From Rhodoblastus sp964425315 (lineage in GTDB: Bacteria; Pseudomonadota; Alphaproteobacteria; Rhizobiales; Beijerinckiaceae), in assembly GCA_964425315.1 (NCBI GenBank), contig CAYRNB010000004.1:1-64000 (forward strand): 64,000 bases of DNA, given 5' to 3'. Below are positions 42,698 to 50,314 of the stretch, piece after piece (the first letter of the stretch is position 1; each line of letters starts with the position of its first letter). The position numbers and the translations under genes are program-made. The notes beneath the pieces are model-generated. The model did not search any database, was not told the origin of the DNA, and saw only the letters and a program-made list of their open reading frames with translations.

Positions 42698-44271
42698 GCA
42701 AACAGCCCATGCAGAAACCAGCGCGGCTCGTCGCCGTTTTCATAAAGCCCGCGCCGGAACAGCCAGAAGCGGCGGCCTTCCGAATCTTCGACGCGATAAT
42801 AATCACGCGTCGGCGTTTGCGGTTCGAGATCAACCGGGTCGAGCCGCGTCCAGTCCGGCGCGATGCGCTCCGGCCCTTCGGCGCGCAGAACGTCATGCGC
42901 TTGTCTGCGCCAGCGGAAACGCGCCGGCGGGCCGTCGGGCGCAAGCGCCAGAACCTCGACCGGCTGCGGCGGATCAAACAGGGTCAAAGGCCGCGCCGGC
43001 GGTTCATCCGCGGCGGGCGCCGGCCAAACGGCGGCGGAAACGCAAGCGGCGGGAACGGCCGGGCTCTCACGTTCCGGCGCGTAAGTGTCGAGACGGACGA
43101 AATGCAAGACGCGCTCGCGGCCGAAGCGCGTCGTCAACCGGTCGAGCAATTCGCTCAATTCCTGTTCCGCTTCCCGCGCCGTCGCGCCGGCGAAATCCAT
43201 CTGCTCAGTTGCGAATTTTTCCGCCCTCGGCACGGCGAGGCGCAGGGCGTCGAAGCCGAAGCCGGGGTCGAGCGGATCGACGAGAGCGTCGAGTTTTTCG
43301 CGAAACAGCAACGACAGAATTTTCGCGTCGCGGGTGGGGCGCAAAGTCTCGACGCTCAGGCGGCGCACAAAGCCGTCGGCGCGGAAAAAACTCGCCTCGA
43401 AAAGGCGCCCGCCCTCGCCGCGCCGCTCCAGCAGGCGCGCGGTCTCCAACATCAGGTCATGCAGAACGGATTCGATCGACTCGCGTTGCGTCAGAGGCTC
43501 GGCGAAATGCCGTTCGACCATGCAATCGGGCGGCGGCCGCAGCGGCGTTATACGCAAATCCTCGCGGCCGAACAGCCGTTCGATCTTGTGAGGAAAATCG
43601 GCGCCAAAACGGGCGGCGAAGATTTTCGTCGGGCGCGCCGCGACATCGCCGAGCGTTTTCAAGCCGGCGCGCCGCAAGGCGAGAAGAACTTCCTCCTCCG
43701 TCTCCAGCGCCGCCAGCGGCAGACGCGCGACGGCCGCCTGTTCCTCCTCGGGCGGAAAAATCCCTCCGGCGGAAAAACGCGACAGCGCCCGGGCGCAATC
43801 GGGCGTTCCGGCGAGAGCTGCGCGGGCGGAAAAGCCGAGCGCCTCCATATCCTGCAGAATGCGTGCGTGAAGCCCGGCCTCGCCGCCGAACAAATGGGCG
43901 CAGCCGGCAACGTCGAGGATCATTCCGTGCGGTTCGTCCAGCGCGACGAGCGGGGTGTAGCGCTCGCAGCGCGCCACCAAAAGCGCAAGAATTTCGGCGT
44001 CCGCCGTACGATCGGCCTCCGCCGTGACAAGCCGCGGCAGGCGCGCGCGCGCGTCGGCGAGCGGCAGGCCGGGAGCGAGGCCCTCGCGCAGAGCGGCGGG
44101 GTTGAGCGCATAAAGCTTTTGCGCGTTGTTCCGTTTCTCGACAAAGGCGAAAGGCGTCTCGTCATCCGGCGCGCCGCTCCCGCGCCGGCTCCGGCGCAGC
44201 CGGTCCGTCGGCAGGAAGGGCAGAAAAAGGGCGAGATAGCGCCGCACCGAAAGTCTTGTCGGCGACTTCAT
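42694..44271 (-). CDS. imuB: ImuB, Y-family polymerase-like mutasome adaptor
   Basis: About 525 aa from the ATG at 44271. The start RRYLALFLPFLPTDRLRRSR and the LDVAGCAHLFGGEAGL region are typical of ImuB, an inactive DinB-like protein that links DnaE2 to the beta clamp. The stretch ALALLVARCERYTPLVAL-like (seen as ILALLVARCERYTPLVALDE) fits the palm. It overlaps imuA by about 110 bases and dnaE2 by four, so the three genes are tightly coupled. Confidence 0.92.
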   Translation of the reverse strand: MKSPTRLSVRRYLALFLPFLPTDRLRRSRRGSGAPDDETPFAFVEKRNNAQKLYALNPAALREGLAPGLPLADARARLPRLVTAEADRTADAEILALLVARCERYTPLVALDEPHGMILDVAGCAHLFGGEAGLHARILQDMEALGFSARAALAGTPDCARALSRFSAGGIFPPEEEQAAVARLPLAALETEEEVLLALRRAGLKTLGDVAARPTKIFAARFGADFPHKIERLFGREDLRITPLRPPPDCMVERHFAEPLTQRESIESVLHDLMLETARLLERRGEGGRLFEASFFRADGFVRRLSVETLRPTRDAKILSLLFREKLDALVDPLDPGFGFDALRLAVPRAEKFATEQMDFAGATAREAEQELSELLDRLTTRFGRERVLHFVRLDTYAPERESPAVPAACVSAAVWPAPAADEPPARPLTLFDPPQPVEVLALAPDGPPARFRWRRQAHDVLRAEGPERIAPDWTRLDPVDLEPQTPTRDYYRVEDSEGRRFWLFRRGLYENGDEPRWFLHGLFA

Positions 44272-45025
44272 GAAACAGGCCTCGATCACGCAGCCACTCC
44301 AAACGCCAGGAACGATCGGCGGCGCCGCCGCGATGCCGCAGCAGCGTCACGGTAAAACAGGGAGACCCCGGCGCATTGGCGAGAAGAGCGCGCGAATGTT
44401 GCGCCCGCGCCCGCCAGCGCGAGGCGGCGGCGCTGGGCGGCGGCCCCGTTTTGGTCTCCCGGTCAGCGCGAATGCGCAGCAGAAAAACGGTGACGCCGGA
44501 ATTTTCCGCCGCCCGCGCCAGACGCAAGGTGGCGGCAAGGTCGAGCGCGCGCGGCGCGCCGAAAATTTCGATCAGCGCCGCCCCGAGGCTTTTGCAGCGC
44601 GCCGCCTCGACGCCGGCGCGCAGGACCGCTTCCGCATCCCTGCCGCGCGCCAGCGACAAAGAGGCGGGATCGACGCCGAATTCGGCCAGTCCCCTGCCGT
44701 TCAGCCGCCCCGCCTCGCTTTCCAGAAAATCCTGCCGCGCCCAGAAGAGCGGCCGCCCCGGCGCGGCGCGCAAGGCCAAAGCCAGACCGAAGCCGGCGGC
44801 GGCGGACCAGTCGGCGCTCCAGGGCGCATGAACCTCATGCAGGCAGGCGCGGCTCAAGCCGCCGCCGAGAAAGGCGTCGACCGCCGGCGCGCCCAGAACG
44901 AAGCGCGGAGCGCGATCCGGCGCCGCCGCGCTTCTGTCGCCGGCCCTGGCGACAAGGCGGCGCAGGGCGGCCAAGGTTTTGGCGCGCGACGGCGAAGCGC
45001 CCCTTTGCGCATCGATCCCATGCAT
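44162..45025 (-). CDS. imuA: ImuA, RecA-like SOS mutasome protein
   Basis: About 287 aa from the ATG at 45025; a TTG at 45040 would add five residues. It has a RecA/SulA-like core: FVLGAPAVDAFLGGGLSRAC, LHEVHAPWSADWSAAAGFGL, and RPLFWARQDFLESEAGRLNG, with LGAALIEIFGAPRALDLAAT later. ImuA is needed with ImuB and DnaE2 for damage-induced mutagenesis. The LexA box 18 bases before the ATG makes it SOS-controlled. The 3' end overlaps imuB by about 110 bases. Confidence 0.9.
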   Translation of the reverse strand: MHGIDAQRGASPSRAKTLAALRRLVARAGDRSAAAPDRAPRFVLGAPAVDAFLGGGLSRACLHEVHAPWSADWSAAAGFGLALALRAAPGRPLFWARQDFLESEAGRLNGRGLAEFGVDPASLSLARGRDAEAVLRAGVEAARCKSLGAALIEIFGAPRALDLAATLRLARAAENSGVTVFLLRIRADRETKTGPPPSAAASRWRARAQHSRALLANAPGSPCFTVTLLRHRGGAADRSWRLEWLRDRGLFHEVADKTFGAALSRPFSALPADGPAAPEPARERRAG

Positions 45026-45042
45026 GACGTTTTCGCACAAAT

Positions 45043-45057
45043 GTTCATGTTATGTTC
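45043..45057 (-). promoter_or_regulatory. LexA (SOS) box GTTC-N7-GTTC before imuA
   Basis: GTTCATGTTATGTTC, a direct repeat of GTTC with seven bases between, which is the alphaproteobacterial LexA consensus. It lies 18 bases upstream of the imuA ATG, a position that would block transcription of imuA-imuB-dnaE2 until DNA damage. Confidence 0.88.
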
Positions 45058-45117
45058 TTATCAAAAACCCAAATCCGACGCGAGTCAAGCGGAGTCTTCA
45101 AAGCAGCCTCAAGCGCC

Positions 45118-45151
45118 AAAAAGCCCCGCCCGGCAGAAGCCGGACGGGGCA
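45118..45151 (-). terminator. Rho-independent terminator of the phage late operon
   Basis: On the minus strand, GCCCCGTCCGGC TTCT GCCGGGCGGGGC forms a 12-bp stem with one mismatch and a four-base loop, followed by TTTTTT. It lies about 60 bases past the last phage gene and about 60 bases before the imuA operator, so phage late transcripts should stop here. Confidence 0.88.
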
Positions 45152-45213
45152 AAAGGGTTTGTCGTCGGACGGGAGCGCCTGAGCGCCCGCGCGCCTTTAT
45201 GTTGGAAGAAAGA

Positions 45214-45486
45214 TCAGACGCCGAAGCCGCCGGACAAATGCGCCTCCGCCAAAGCGCGACGCAGATTGACCACCTCTTCGCGCAAACTGTGCACTTCCAT
45301 CGTCAGGTCGTCGACGCGTCTTTCATAACCGTCGATCAGGGTTCGCAAGCGGACGTCGACCGCCTCCTGCATCGCCGGCTCGCGATTGACCAGAGCCAAA
45401 ACGAAGCCGCCCACCGCCGTCAGCGCGCTGGCGCCCAAAGTGATCAGCCAGTTCGCCGCATCGCCGCCATTCCAATCCGCCGCCAT
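45214..45486 (-). CDS. Small phage membrane protein with coiled coil
   Basis: 90 aa. One membrane span near the N terminus (NWLITLGASALTAVGGFVLA) is followed by a long charged helix (ERRVDDLTMEVHSLREEVVN) with coiled-coil character. The layout resembles a spanin or holin accessory protein. It is the last gene of the phage late operon, just before the terminator. No defined family recognised. Confidence 0.65.
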   Translation of the reverse strand: MAADWNGGDAANWLITLGASALTAVGGFVLALVNREPAMQEAVDVRLRTLIDGYERRVDDLTMEVHSLREEVVNLRRALAEAHLSGGFGV

Positions 45487-45531
45487 TTGTCCAACATTCC
45501 ACTCGATGAAAAATCTTACCGCTCATTCGCG

Positions 45532-46017
45532 TCAATGCGACGAGACGGGAGCGGCGGGCGCTGACGCTTGCTGCGCCACAGTCGCGCCGGCCGCCACGAC
45601 AGCCGCAGCCGCCTTGGCGGAAGCGGCCTGCGCGGTCTTCACCGCGTGATAGCCGGCCAGAACCGCGTTGGCGTCCGTGGCTACCGTGCCGCCGCCGCTT
45701 GTCTTGATGGAGGATGCGACGGCGTTCAGACCCTCCACCGCGAGATTGGCCGCCGCGACGGCGCCATCGATTTCGGCGGAAACGGCGGGAGCGAGCGGCG
45801 CGGCGACCGTCGCGACGGTCGAAAGCAGCGAGGTCACGCCCTGGACATTAGCGGCGATGGCCGGCGCGTGACCGGCGACCCATTGCAGCGCTTTGTCGAT
45901 ATCGGACGCCGCGACCTCGACGCCGGAAATGACATCTTTGACGATGGCGATGACGTCGGCTTCCGTGGTCGAAAAGGCGTGGGCGATGCCCTGTTCGAGA
46001 CTGGCCCAAAAAGACAT
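45532..46017 (-). CDS. Phage hypothetical protein, alanine-rich
   Basis: 161 aa from the ATG at 46017, which has AGGAGCG upstream. It begins SFWASLEQGIAHAFSTTEAD. The middle (AAPLAPAVSAEIDGAVAAAN) and end (AQAASAKAAAAVVAAGATVA) are very rich in Ala and Val. No membrane span or family is clear. It sits in the lysis cassette between the holin-like and spanin-like genes. A virion or lysis accessory role is a guess. Confidence 0.6.
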   Translation of the reverse strand: MSFWASLEQGIAHAFSTTEADVIAIVKDVISGVEVAASDIDKALQWVAGHAPAIAANVQGVTSLLSTVATVAAPLAPAVSAEIDGAVAAANLAVEGLNAVASSIKTSGGGTVATDANAVLAGYHAVKTAQAASAKAAAAVVAAGATVAQQASAPAAPVSSH

Positions 46018-46033
46018 ATATGTCGCTCCTAAA

Positions 46034-46420
46034 TCAAATGAAGGGAATTTGCCCGGGGGCGGGAAGAGAGGACTGCGGCGGCTTGTCGCCCGGCCCAGTA
46101 AAGATGGAAAATCGACAGGCAAATTTGATCGCCTCGGCGACGTGTTCAGCCGTGACGGCCGCCGGTAATTTTTCGGCGACGGCGGCGGCGATCTTGGCGA
46201 CGAGGTCCGCGTCGTCGCCAAAATTTTTTCCCTCTCCGACCGCGACATGCCTGATCGCCGGCAGCAGGTTTGACAGCGTGGCCAGCCCATTGAGGATCTC
46301 GCGCAACGACGCCGACCTGGCGAGCGCCGGCGCCGCTTTCTCGGCCTCGTGGGCAATGGCGGGCGCCTCGCCGACGAGCTCCTGCAGCGTGTTGATCAGC
46401 CAGAGCAGGAAGCGCTTCAC
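46034..46420 (-). CDS. Phage hypothetical helical protein
   Basis: 128 aa from a GTG overlapping the holin-like gene stop (GTGA). It opens KRFLLWLINTLQELVGEAPA and has amphipathic helices rich in Ala and Glu, ending in a Pro-rich tail (GDKPPQSSLPAPGQIPFI). Not recognised. Coupling to the holin-like gene places it in the lysis module. Confidence 0.6.
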   Translation of the reverse strand: MKRFLLWLINTLQELVGEAPAIAHEAEKAAPALARSASLREILNGLATLSNLLPAIRHVAVGEGKNFGDDADLVAKIAAAVAEKLPAAVTAEHVAEAIKFACRFSIFTGPGDKPPQSSLPAPGQIPFI

Positions 46421-46605
46421 GACGCTTTTTCCGGCAGGACGATTGCGAGAAAGCCGCCGAGCGACGCGCCGACGGCGACCAAGGCCTCGCCCGCCGCGCC
46501 GAAATAGCTATGCGCCAAAACGGCGATCACACCGCTCCCAGCCCAAGTCGAAGGCTCTTCCAGGCGCGCGAGCAGCCATATTCCCGCTTTCGCGAGTTTA
46601 TCCAT
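46417..46605 (-). CDS. Holin-like small membrane protein
   Basis: 62 aa from the ATG at 46605, which has AAGGAGA upstream; a frame from 46656 adds 17 residues and is less likely. Two short hydrophobic segments (WAGSGVIAVLAHSYFGAAG and EALVAVGASLGGFLAIVL) suit a small holin that would open the membrane for the endolysins encoded next to it. Assignment rests on size, hydrophobicity and position. Confidence 0.65.
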   Translation of the reverse strand: MDKLAKAGIWLLARLEEPSTWAGSGVIAVLAHSYFGAAGEALVAVGASLGGFLAIVLPEKAS

Positions 46606-46652
46606 TGTCGTTCTCCTTATGGGGTGACCAAAAAAGGACGCAGAGCCGACCT

Positions 46653-47096
46653 TCACACGTGATGTTCAGCGAAATAGGCCGCCCATTTCTCCGCCATCGC
46701 GCCACGCTTCGCATATTGCGCCGTTGACGCCGGACGTTCCCAAAACCGGCAGGCGGCGTAGCCGGCGTCAAAAGCCGTCCTTGTATCCTTGACCTGGTGC
46801 AGCGCGTGCCGCTCCGTATGAGTCAGTTCCCAGAGCGCCGCCTTCAGCTGGTCTTCGAGGGGAGGCAGAAGGGTAAGATCGACGCCGCAGCCATTGCGGA
46901 TCGCGTCGATGCGCGAGCGGTGCCATTGCTCCAACCCGAACGCGTGGCCATGATCGCCGACGGCCTTCGGATTGAACGAGGATTCGGCGTCCGCCTGGGC
47001 GAGCAGTCCACACGCCTGCTCGAGGGTAAATCCGGCCTTGCGCCAGAAAAGGTAGATCGTCGCCGCCTTGGCGGCATTGGTCTCGAGATCGCTCAT
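46653..47096 (-). CDS. Phage tail-lysozyme-like peptidoglycan hydrolase
   Basis: 147 aa. The region LLAQADAESSFNPKAVGDHG, then HAFGLEQWHRSRIDAI, matches the phage lysozyme family (PF18013), with the conserved Glu of the ADAESSFNP motif as likely catalytic acid. It would cut the glycan strand. Its start overlaps the amidase stop (ATGA), so the phage has two wall hydrolases in tandem. Confidence 0.8.
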   Translation of the reverse strand: MSDLETNAAKAATIYLFWRKAGFTLEQACGLLAQADAESSFNPKAVGDHGHAFGLEQWHRSRIDAIRNGCGVDLTLLPPLEDQLKAALWELTHTERHALHQVKDTRTAFDAGYAACRFWERPASTAQYAKRGAMAEKWAAYFAEHHV

Positions 47097-47695
47097 ACCA
47101 GTTCCGCATGCCGCGCCTCGGCGCTGAAATCGCCATCCCGTCTCGTCGAGTTCGCCATCGCCGCTCCGACGCGCGTGATCATGTCAAAGCGATCGACATT
47201 CCTGCCGGGGCAGTCGTGGTGGTCGCGAATGCACTGCCTGTGGAAATGAAGCGTTTCGGGACTGATTTTTAGAGCCTCGTGCAAGGCTGCGAGACAAGCG
47301 ATCGAATTGTCGCGCACGCGTGCGCCATCGCCGGAATTGAAATCCTCGCGCGCGTAATCGCCGACCATTTCCACGCCGATCGAAACGCGGTTATAACAGG
47401 AGGCGTGAACGCCATCGGCTTCGAGATCGCATGCGACCCAGATCAAGTCGGGCGCGACGAAAATGTGCGGTCCCGAATGCCAACCCTCCACCTCGCGATA
47501 GTAGTGATTGAGATTGCGGACGCGCTGCGCGCCCTCGACCTCGCCGAGGCCAAAATGGATCCACTGGGCGAGATTTGGCTCCGCAGTGTTATGCAAAACG
47601 ATAAAGCGCGGTCGCCACAGCGGCCAGCGCAGGCCGGTGATATAAGCCTTGAATTCCTCGGGAAGAAAGCCTTTTGGATGCGCGAGAAAGGTCAT
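47093..47695 (-). CDS. N-acetylmuramoyl-L-alanine amidase (endolysin)
   Basis: 200 aa from the ATG at 47695, which has AGGAGAGG upstream. An amidase_2 zinc fold: FIVLHNTAEPNLAQWI (first zinc His), HYYREVEGWHSGPHIFVAPD, and DHHDCPGRNVDRFDMI (second His and the Cys ligand). It cleaves the bond between MurNAc and the stem peptide. No signal peptide, so release needs a holin. A longer reading to 47851 was rejected. Confidence 0.9.
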   Translation of the reverse strand: MTFLAHPKGFLPEEFKAYITGLRWPLWRPRFIVLHNTAEPNLAQWIHFGLGEVEGAQRVRNLNHYYREVEGWHSGPHIFVAPDLIWVACDLEADGVHASCYNRVSIGVEMVGDYAREDFNSGDGARVRDNSIACLAALHEALKISPETLHFHRQCIRDHHDCPGRNVDRFDMITRVGAAMANSTRRDGDFSAEARHAELV

Positions 47696-48029
47696 GGATA
47701 TCCTCTCCTGTTGTGACGGCCAGGCCGGCAAGCCGCGCCCCGCATGCGCCGCAGATAAGCCGGCAAGGCCGAGCGCATGCCGATCACGCGGAGGAGCCGA
47801 CCGCGCGATTGTCGTGGGAACATCGATTGCGCGCTTGGCGCACTTTCCCAAATGGTCGATTTCTGCGGGCCGGGGATCGCGAGAACCGTCCTGGCCCTTC
47901 CGCGGCGCGCGGCTTGCGGAAGTTCCGTCAAGGAATCTGACGCGACCCGCAGAAATTCACCGCGCTCCTGTCAAAGAAAGTGGCGCTGGTTCATCCCGTT
48001 GACTGTTGCCGCGTCTTGGTTGGCCTGGG
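47696..48029. other. Intergenic stretch between endolysin and tailspike genes
   Basis: 334 bases without a convincing gene. A 79-codon minus-strand frame (47692-47931) ends exactly on the amidase start in ATGA fashion, but its arginine-rich reading looks like a shadow. The stretch may hold a promoter for the lysis genes; no clear -35/-10 pair or terminator is visible. Confidence 0.4.
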
Positions 48030-49808
48030 CTAATTCAGTATATAGAGCGAGCATGATCCACTAGCCCAGTTGCCGGTGCTGGAATTGATTTCGACCGCGG
48101 TAATTTGATTGTTGTCACCGACGTAGGACGCGCTGCCAGTTAGGGTTGTTGGCGCCCCGCTAGCAGAGTCGTCATACGCGACGTTGAAGTACATGTTTGA
48201 CTTCATCCCAGATGGAAGGTTGAGCCAAGCCTTCATATTGAAGGCGTGAGCGGAGCCAACATCATTCGTGTAGTACAGAGTGACTGCGGTAGCTGAGGTT
48301 CCAGAAACCGCAGTCGGCGCCCCGCTGTTAAGATTTGGGTTTTGCCCCACCAGTGAGTAGTCGTAGTTGGCAGACTTCCACGCCGTCGATCCACCACCCT
48401 CGCCGACCTGTAGAGTAACTCCAGTATTGGACGCTGGCTTCAATCCGTCGCACGTTAGCAGTAATGGATGCGTGCTTGCGGGAATGTTCGTGAACTGAAT
48501 GGAGCCGGACGTGTTGCCTGCATCGACCTCAAAAAGCTTGGCCAAGCCGCCGTCCAAGCCGTACATCGGATTGGTGGCCCCGTTTGTATTGAAAAGTATC
48601 CCAGTGCCAGGATCACAGTTGTTGCGCAGTGCAACGTCGTTAGAGGAGCCAAGCCACACGCACGAAGGATAATTCCCGCCTATTACTCTGTTGTCGTTCG
48701 CCTCTGTGTTCGACCCGCGAAGCTCGATGGCGCCTATGTTGCCAGAAGCGATCTGCATCCCATCGAGAATGTTGCCGATGAAGCGGATGTTGCTTGGCGC
48801 ACCACCCGGGTCCCCACCGATGGCTGCAACGAGACCGGCGGAGTTTGGACCGGAATTTTTGCAGATATTGTTGAGCACACTGTCATCGGAACTCGTGCCG
48901 GATACTTCAATGCAGGTGAATGGCATCGTCCCATCGCCCGCGATAACGTTGTCTGAAACGACGCTTTGCGACGCGCCAGACCCCGCGAGGCCCTGACCAT
49001 TCAGCCAAATTGCCGCCGCGTATGATCCACCAGTAACGTAGATATAGTTGCCCCGGATGTTTCCGCCAATCGCCTGCCCCGCCGTGTTGTGTGCCGTGTT
49101 CGTGCCTGTTCCTAGGACGCCGTACAGTCTCGTCGAGCAGTAGTTGTCTTTGACAGAGAAATCTGTAGCTGCCTCCCACTGGTCCCAACACGCGTTTCTT
49201 GCATCCGTCATGCTGTTGTCTGAAACTACAGTGTGCTGGGTAGCCAGCATCGCCGTCCCATCGCCGCCACCCGTAAATGAGTTTTGGGTGACATATATGT
49301 TTGACGCCATACGCATTTGGATGTGGTGACTCGATCCGCTAAGCGTTCCCGTGTAAATCCAAGAGCAACCTTCAATCGAAATATCATGATCGGTGAGCGT
49401 GGCCGCATTGTAATTGGCATTTTCAATTTGCGGCGTAACCGAATTATCGCTTTCTATCGTCGCGCCCGCAAGGCAGCGGATTTTCGTGTTGGACGGAGCA
49501 ACAAGAGGCGCCGTCGTGAGATAGGCGCCACCCGGAATGGTCACAACCGCGCTGGCTCCTGCGTTGAGCGCGCTCTGAATCGCGGCGGTGTCGTCGTTAA
49601 CCCCGTTGCCCTTAGCCCCAAAATCTTGCGGCGTAAGGCTCCAACCAAAACGCTCGGCAAGAGCTATGTAGGTTGAGCCGCCGAAAGCCCGCACCATCAT
49701 CTGACTGAAATCGCCGAAGTCGCCCCCGATCGGCGCGGGAACTTGAACCGCCCAAGCGCCGCCAATGACGGCGAGGGCGCAGACAAGGGAAAGAAGAAAT
49801 CTTCTCAT
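48030..49808 (-). CDS. Right-handed beta-helix tailspike (pectate-lyase-3 fold)
   Basis: 592 aa from the ATG at 49808. The start (RRFLLSLVCALAVIGGAWAV) is hydrophobic like a secretion signal, odd for a phage spike. After it, LTPQDFGAKGNGVNDDTAAI is the signature of the pectate-lyase-3 beta helix used by tailspikes and glycosidases, followed by many repeat coils (for example NIYVTQNSFTGGGDGTAMLA). It probably binds or cuts surface polysaccharide. Its DNA is clearly lower in GC than its neighbours, a sign of exchange. Confidence 0.85.
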   Translation of the reverse strand: MRRFLLSLVCALAVIGGAWAVQVPAPIGGDFGDFSQMMVRAFGGSTYIALAERFGWSLTPQDFGAKGNGVNDDTAAIQSALNAGASAVVTIPGGAYLTTAPLVAPSNTKIRCLAGATIESDNSVTPQIENANYNAATLTDHDISIEGCSWIYTGTLSGSSHHIQMRMASNIYVTQNSFTGGGDGTAMLATQHTVVSDNSMTDARNACWDQWEAATDFSVKDNYCSTRLYGVLGTGTNTAHNTAGQAIGGNIRGNYIYVTGGSYAAAIWLNGQGLAGSGASQSVVSDNVIAGDGTMPFTCIEVSGTSSDDSVLNNICKNSGPNSAGLVAAIGGDPGGAPSNIRFIGNILDGMQIASGNIGAIELRGSNTEANDNRVIGGNYPSCVWLGSSNDVALRNNCDPGTGILFNTNGATNPMYGLDGGLAKLFEVDAGNTSGSIQFTNIPASTHPLLLTCDGLKPASNTGVTLQVGEGGGSTAWKSANYDYSLVGQNPNLNSGAPTAVSGTSATAVTLYYTNDVGSAHAFNMKAWLNLPSGMKSNMYFNVAYDDSASGAPTTLTGSASYVGDNNQITAVEINSSTGNWASGSCSLYILN

Positions 49809-49816
49809 TGCGCACC

Positions 49817-50233
49817 TCACTCGTAGTAGCTCACGTCAAGCGTGGGGGAGCCGCTTTGGGCGATGAATTGCAAAGAGGAAAGAGGCCCCGAATACTGAAA
49901 GCACGATCCTGCCGCGACTGGAATTCCGACAGTCGCTGTCGGCGCGGTTCCGTCATCGCGATAGCGCACCGCCGCTCCCTCGACGCAGATCTCGGCTATT
50001 GTGGCGCCCGAGGGAACAATCAGTCCAACGACGCTGGAGGCGGAAAGCCCATACTGGCCTGTGCCCGCCGATTGATAGGAGCCGAACTTGCCGCTGATAT
50101 CCTTGCCCGTCCCGTCCTCTATGACGACGCCGTTGGTGACGGAGCCATTCTGGTTTTTCCATTGCTTTGCCGTGACAGGCGTCACGAGAGTCGTCATGAT
50201 CGCGCCGGTAAGCGCCAGTCGTTTTAGTCGCAT
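49817..50233 (-). CDS. Phage hypothetical exported-type protein
   Basis: 138 aa from the ATG at 50233, which has GGAGGGA upstream. It has a signal-like start (RLKRLALTGAIMTTLVTPVT, AKQ) and then a beta-rich body (GKFGSYQSAGTGQYGLSASS). Function unknown. It ends 8 bases from the tailspike start, so the two are probably translated together and may work together. Confidence 0.55.
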   Translation of the reverse strand: MRLKRLALTGAIMTTLVTPVTAKQWKNQNGSVTNGVVIEDGTGKDISGKFGSYQSAGTGQYGLSASSVVGLIVPSGATIAEICVEGAAVRYRDDGTAPTATVGIPVAAGSCFQYSGPLSSLQFIAQSGSPTLDVSYYE

Positions 50234-50314
50234 GAATCCCTCCGTGCTCGCGCCCGGCTTACGCCGAGGCAAGATTTGAGATATTTGAATTTCAGAGCCC
50301 GAACCCGCTATTCG

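Noticed and set aside
47692..47931. 79-codon minus-strand frame ending on the amidase start
   Set aside because: The stop overlaps the amidase ATG as in coupled genes, but the arginine-rich reading has no start signal and looks like a frame shadow of GC-rich DNA.
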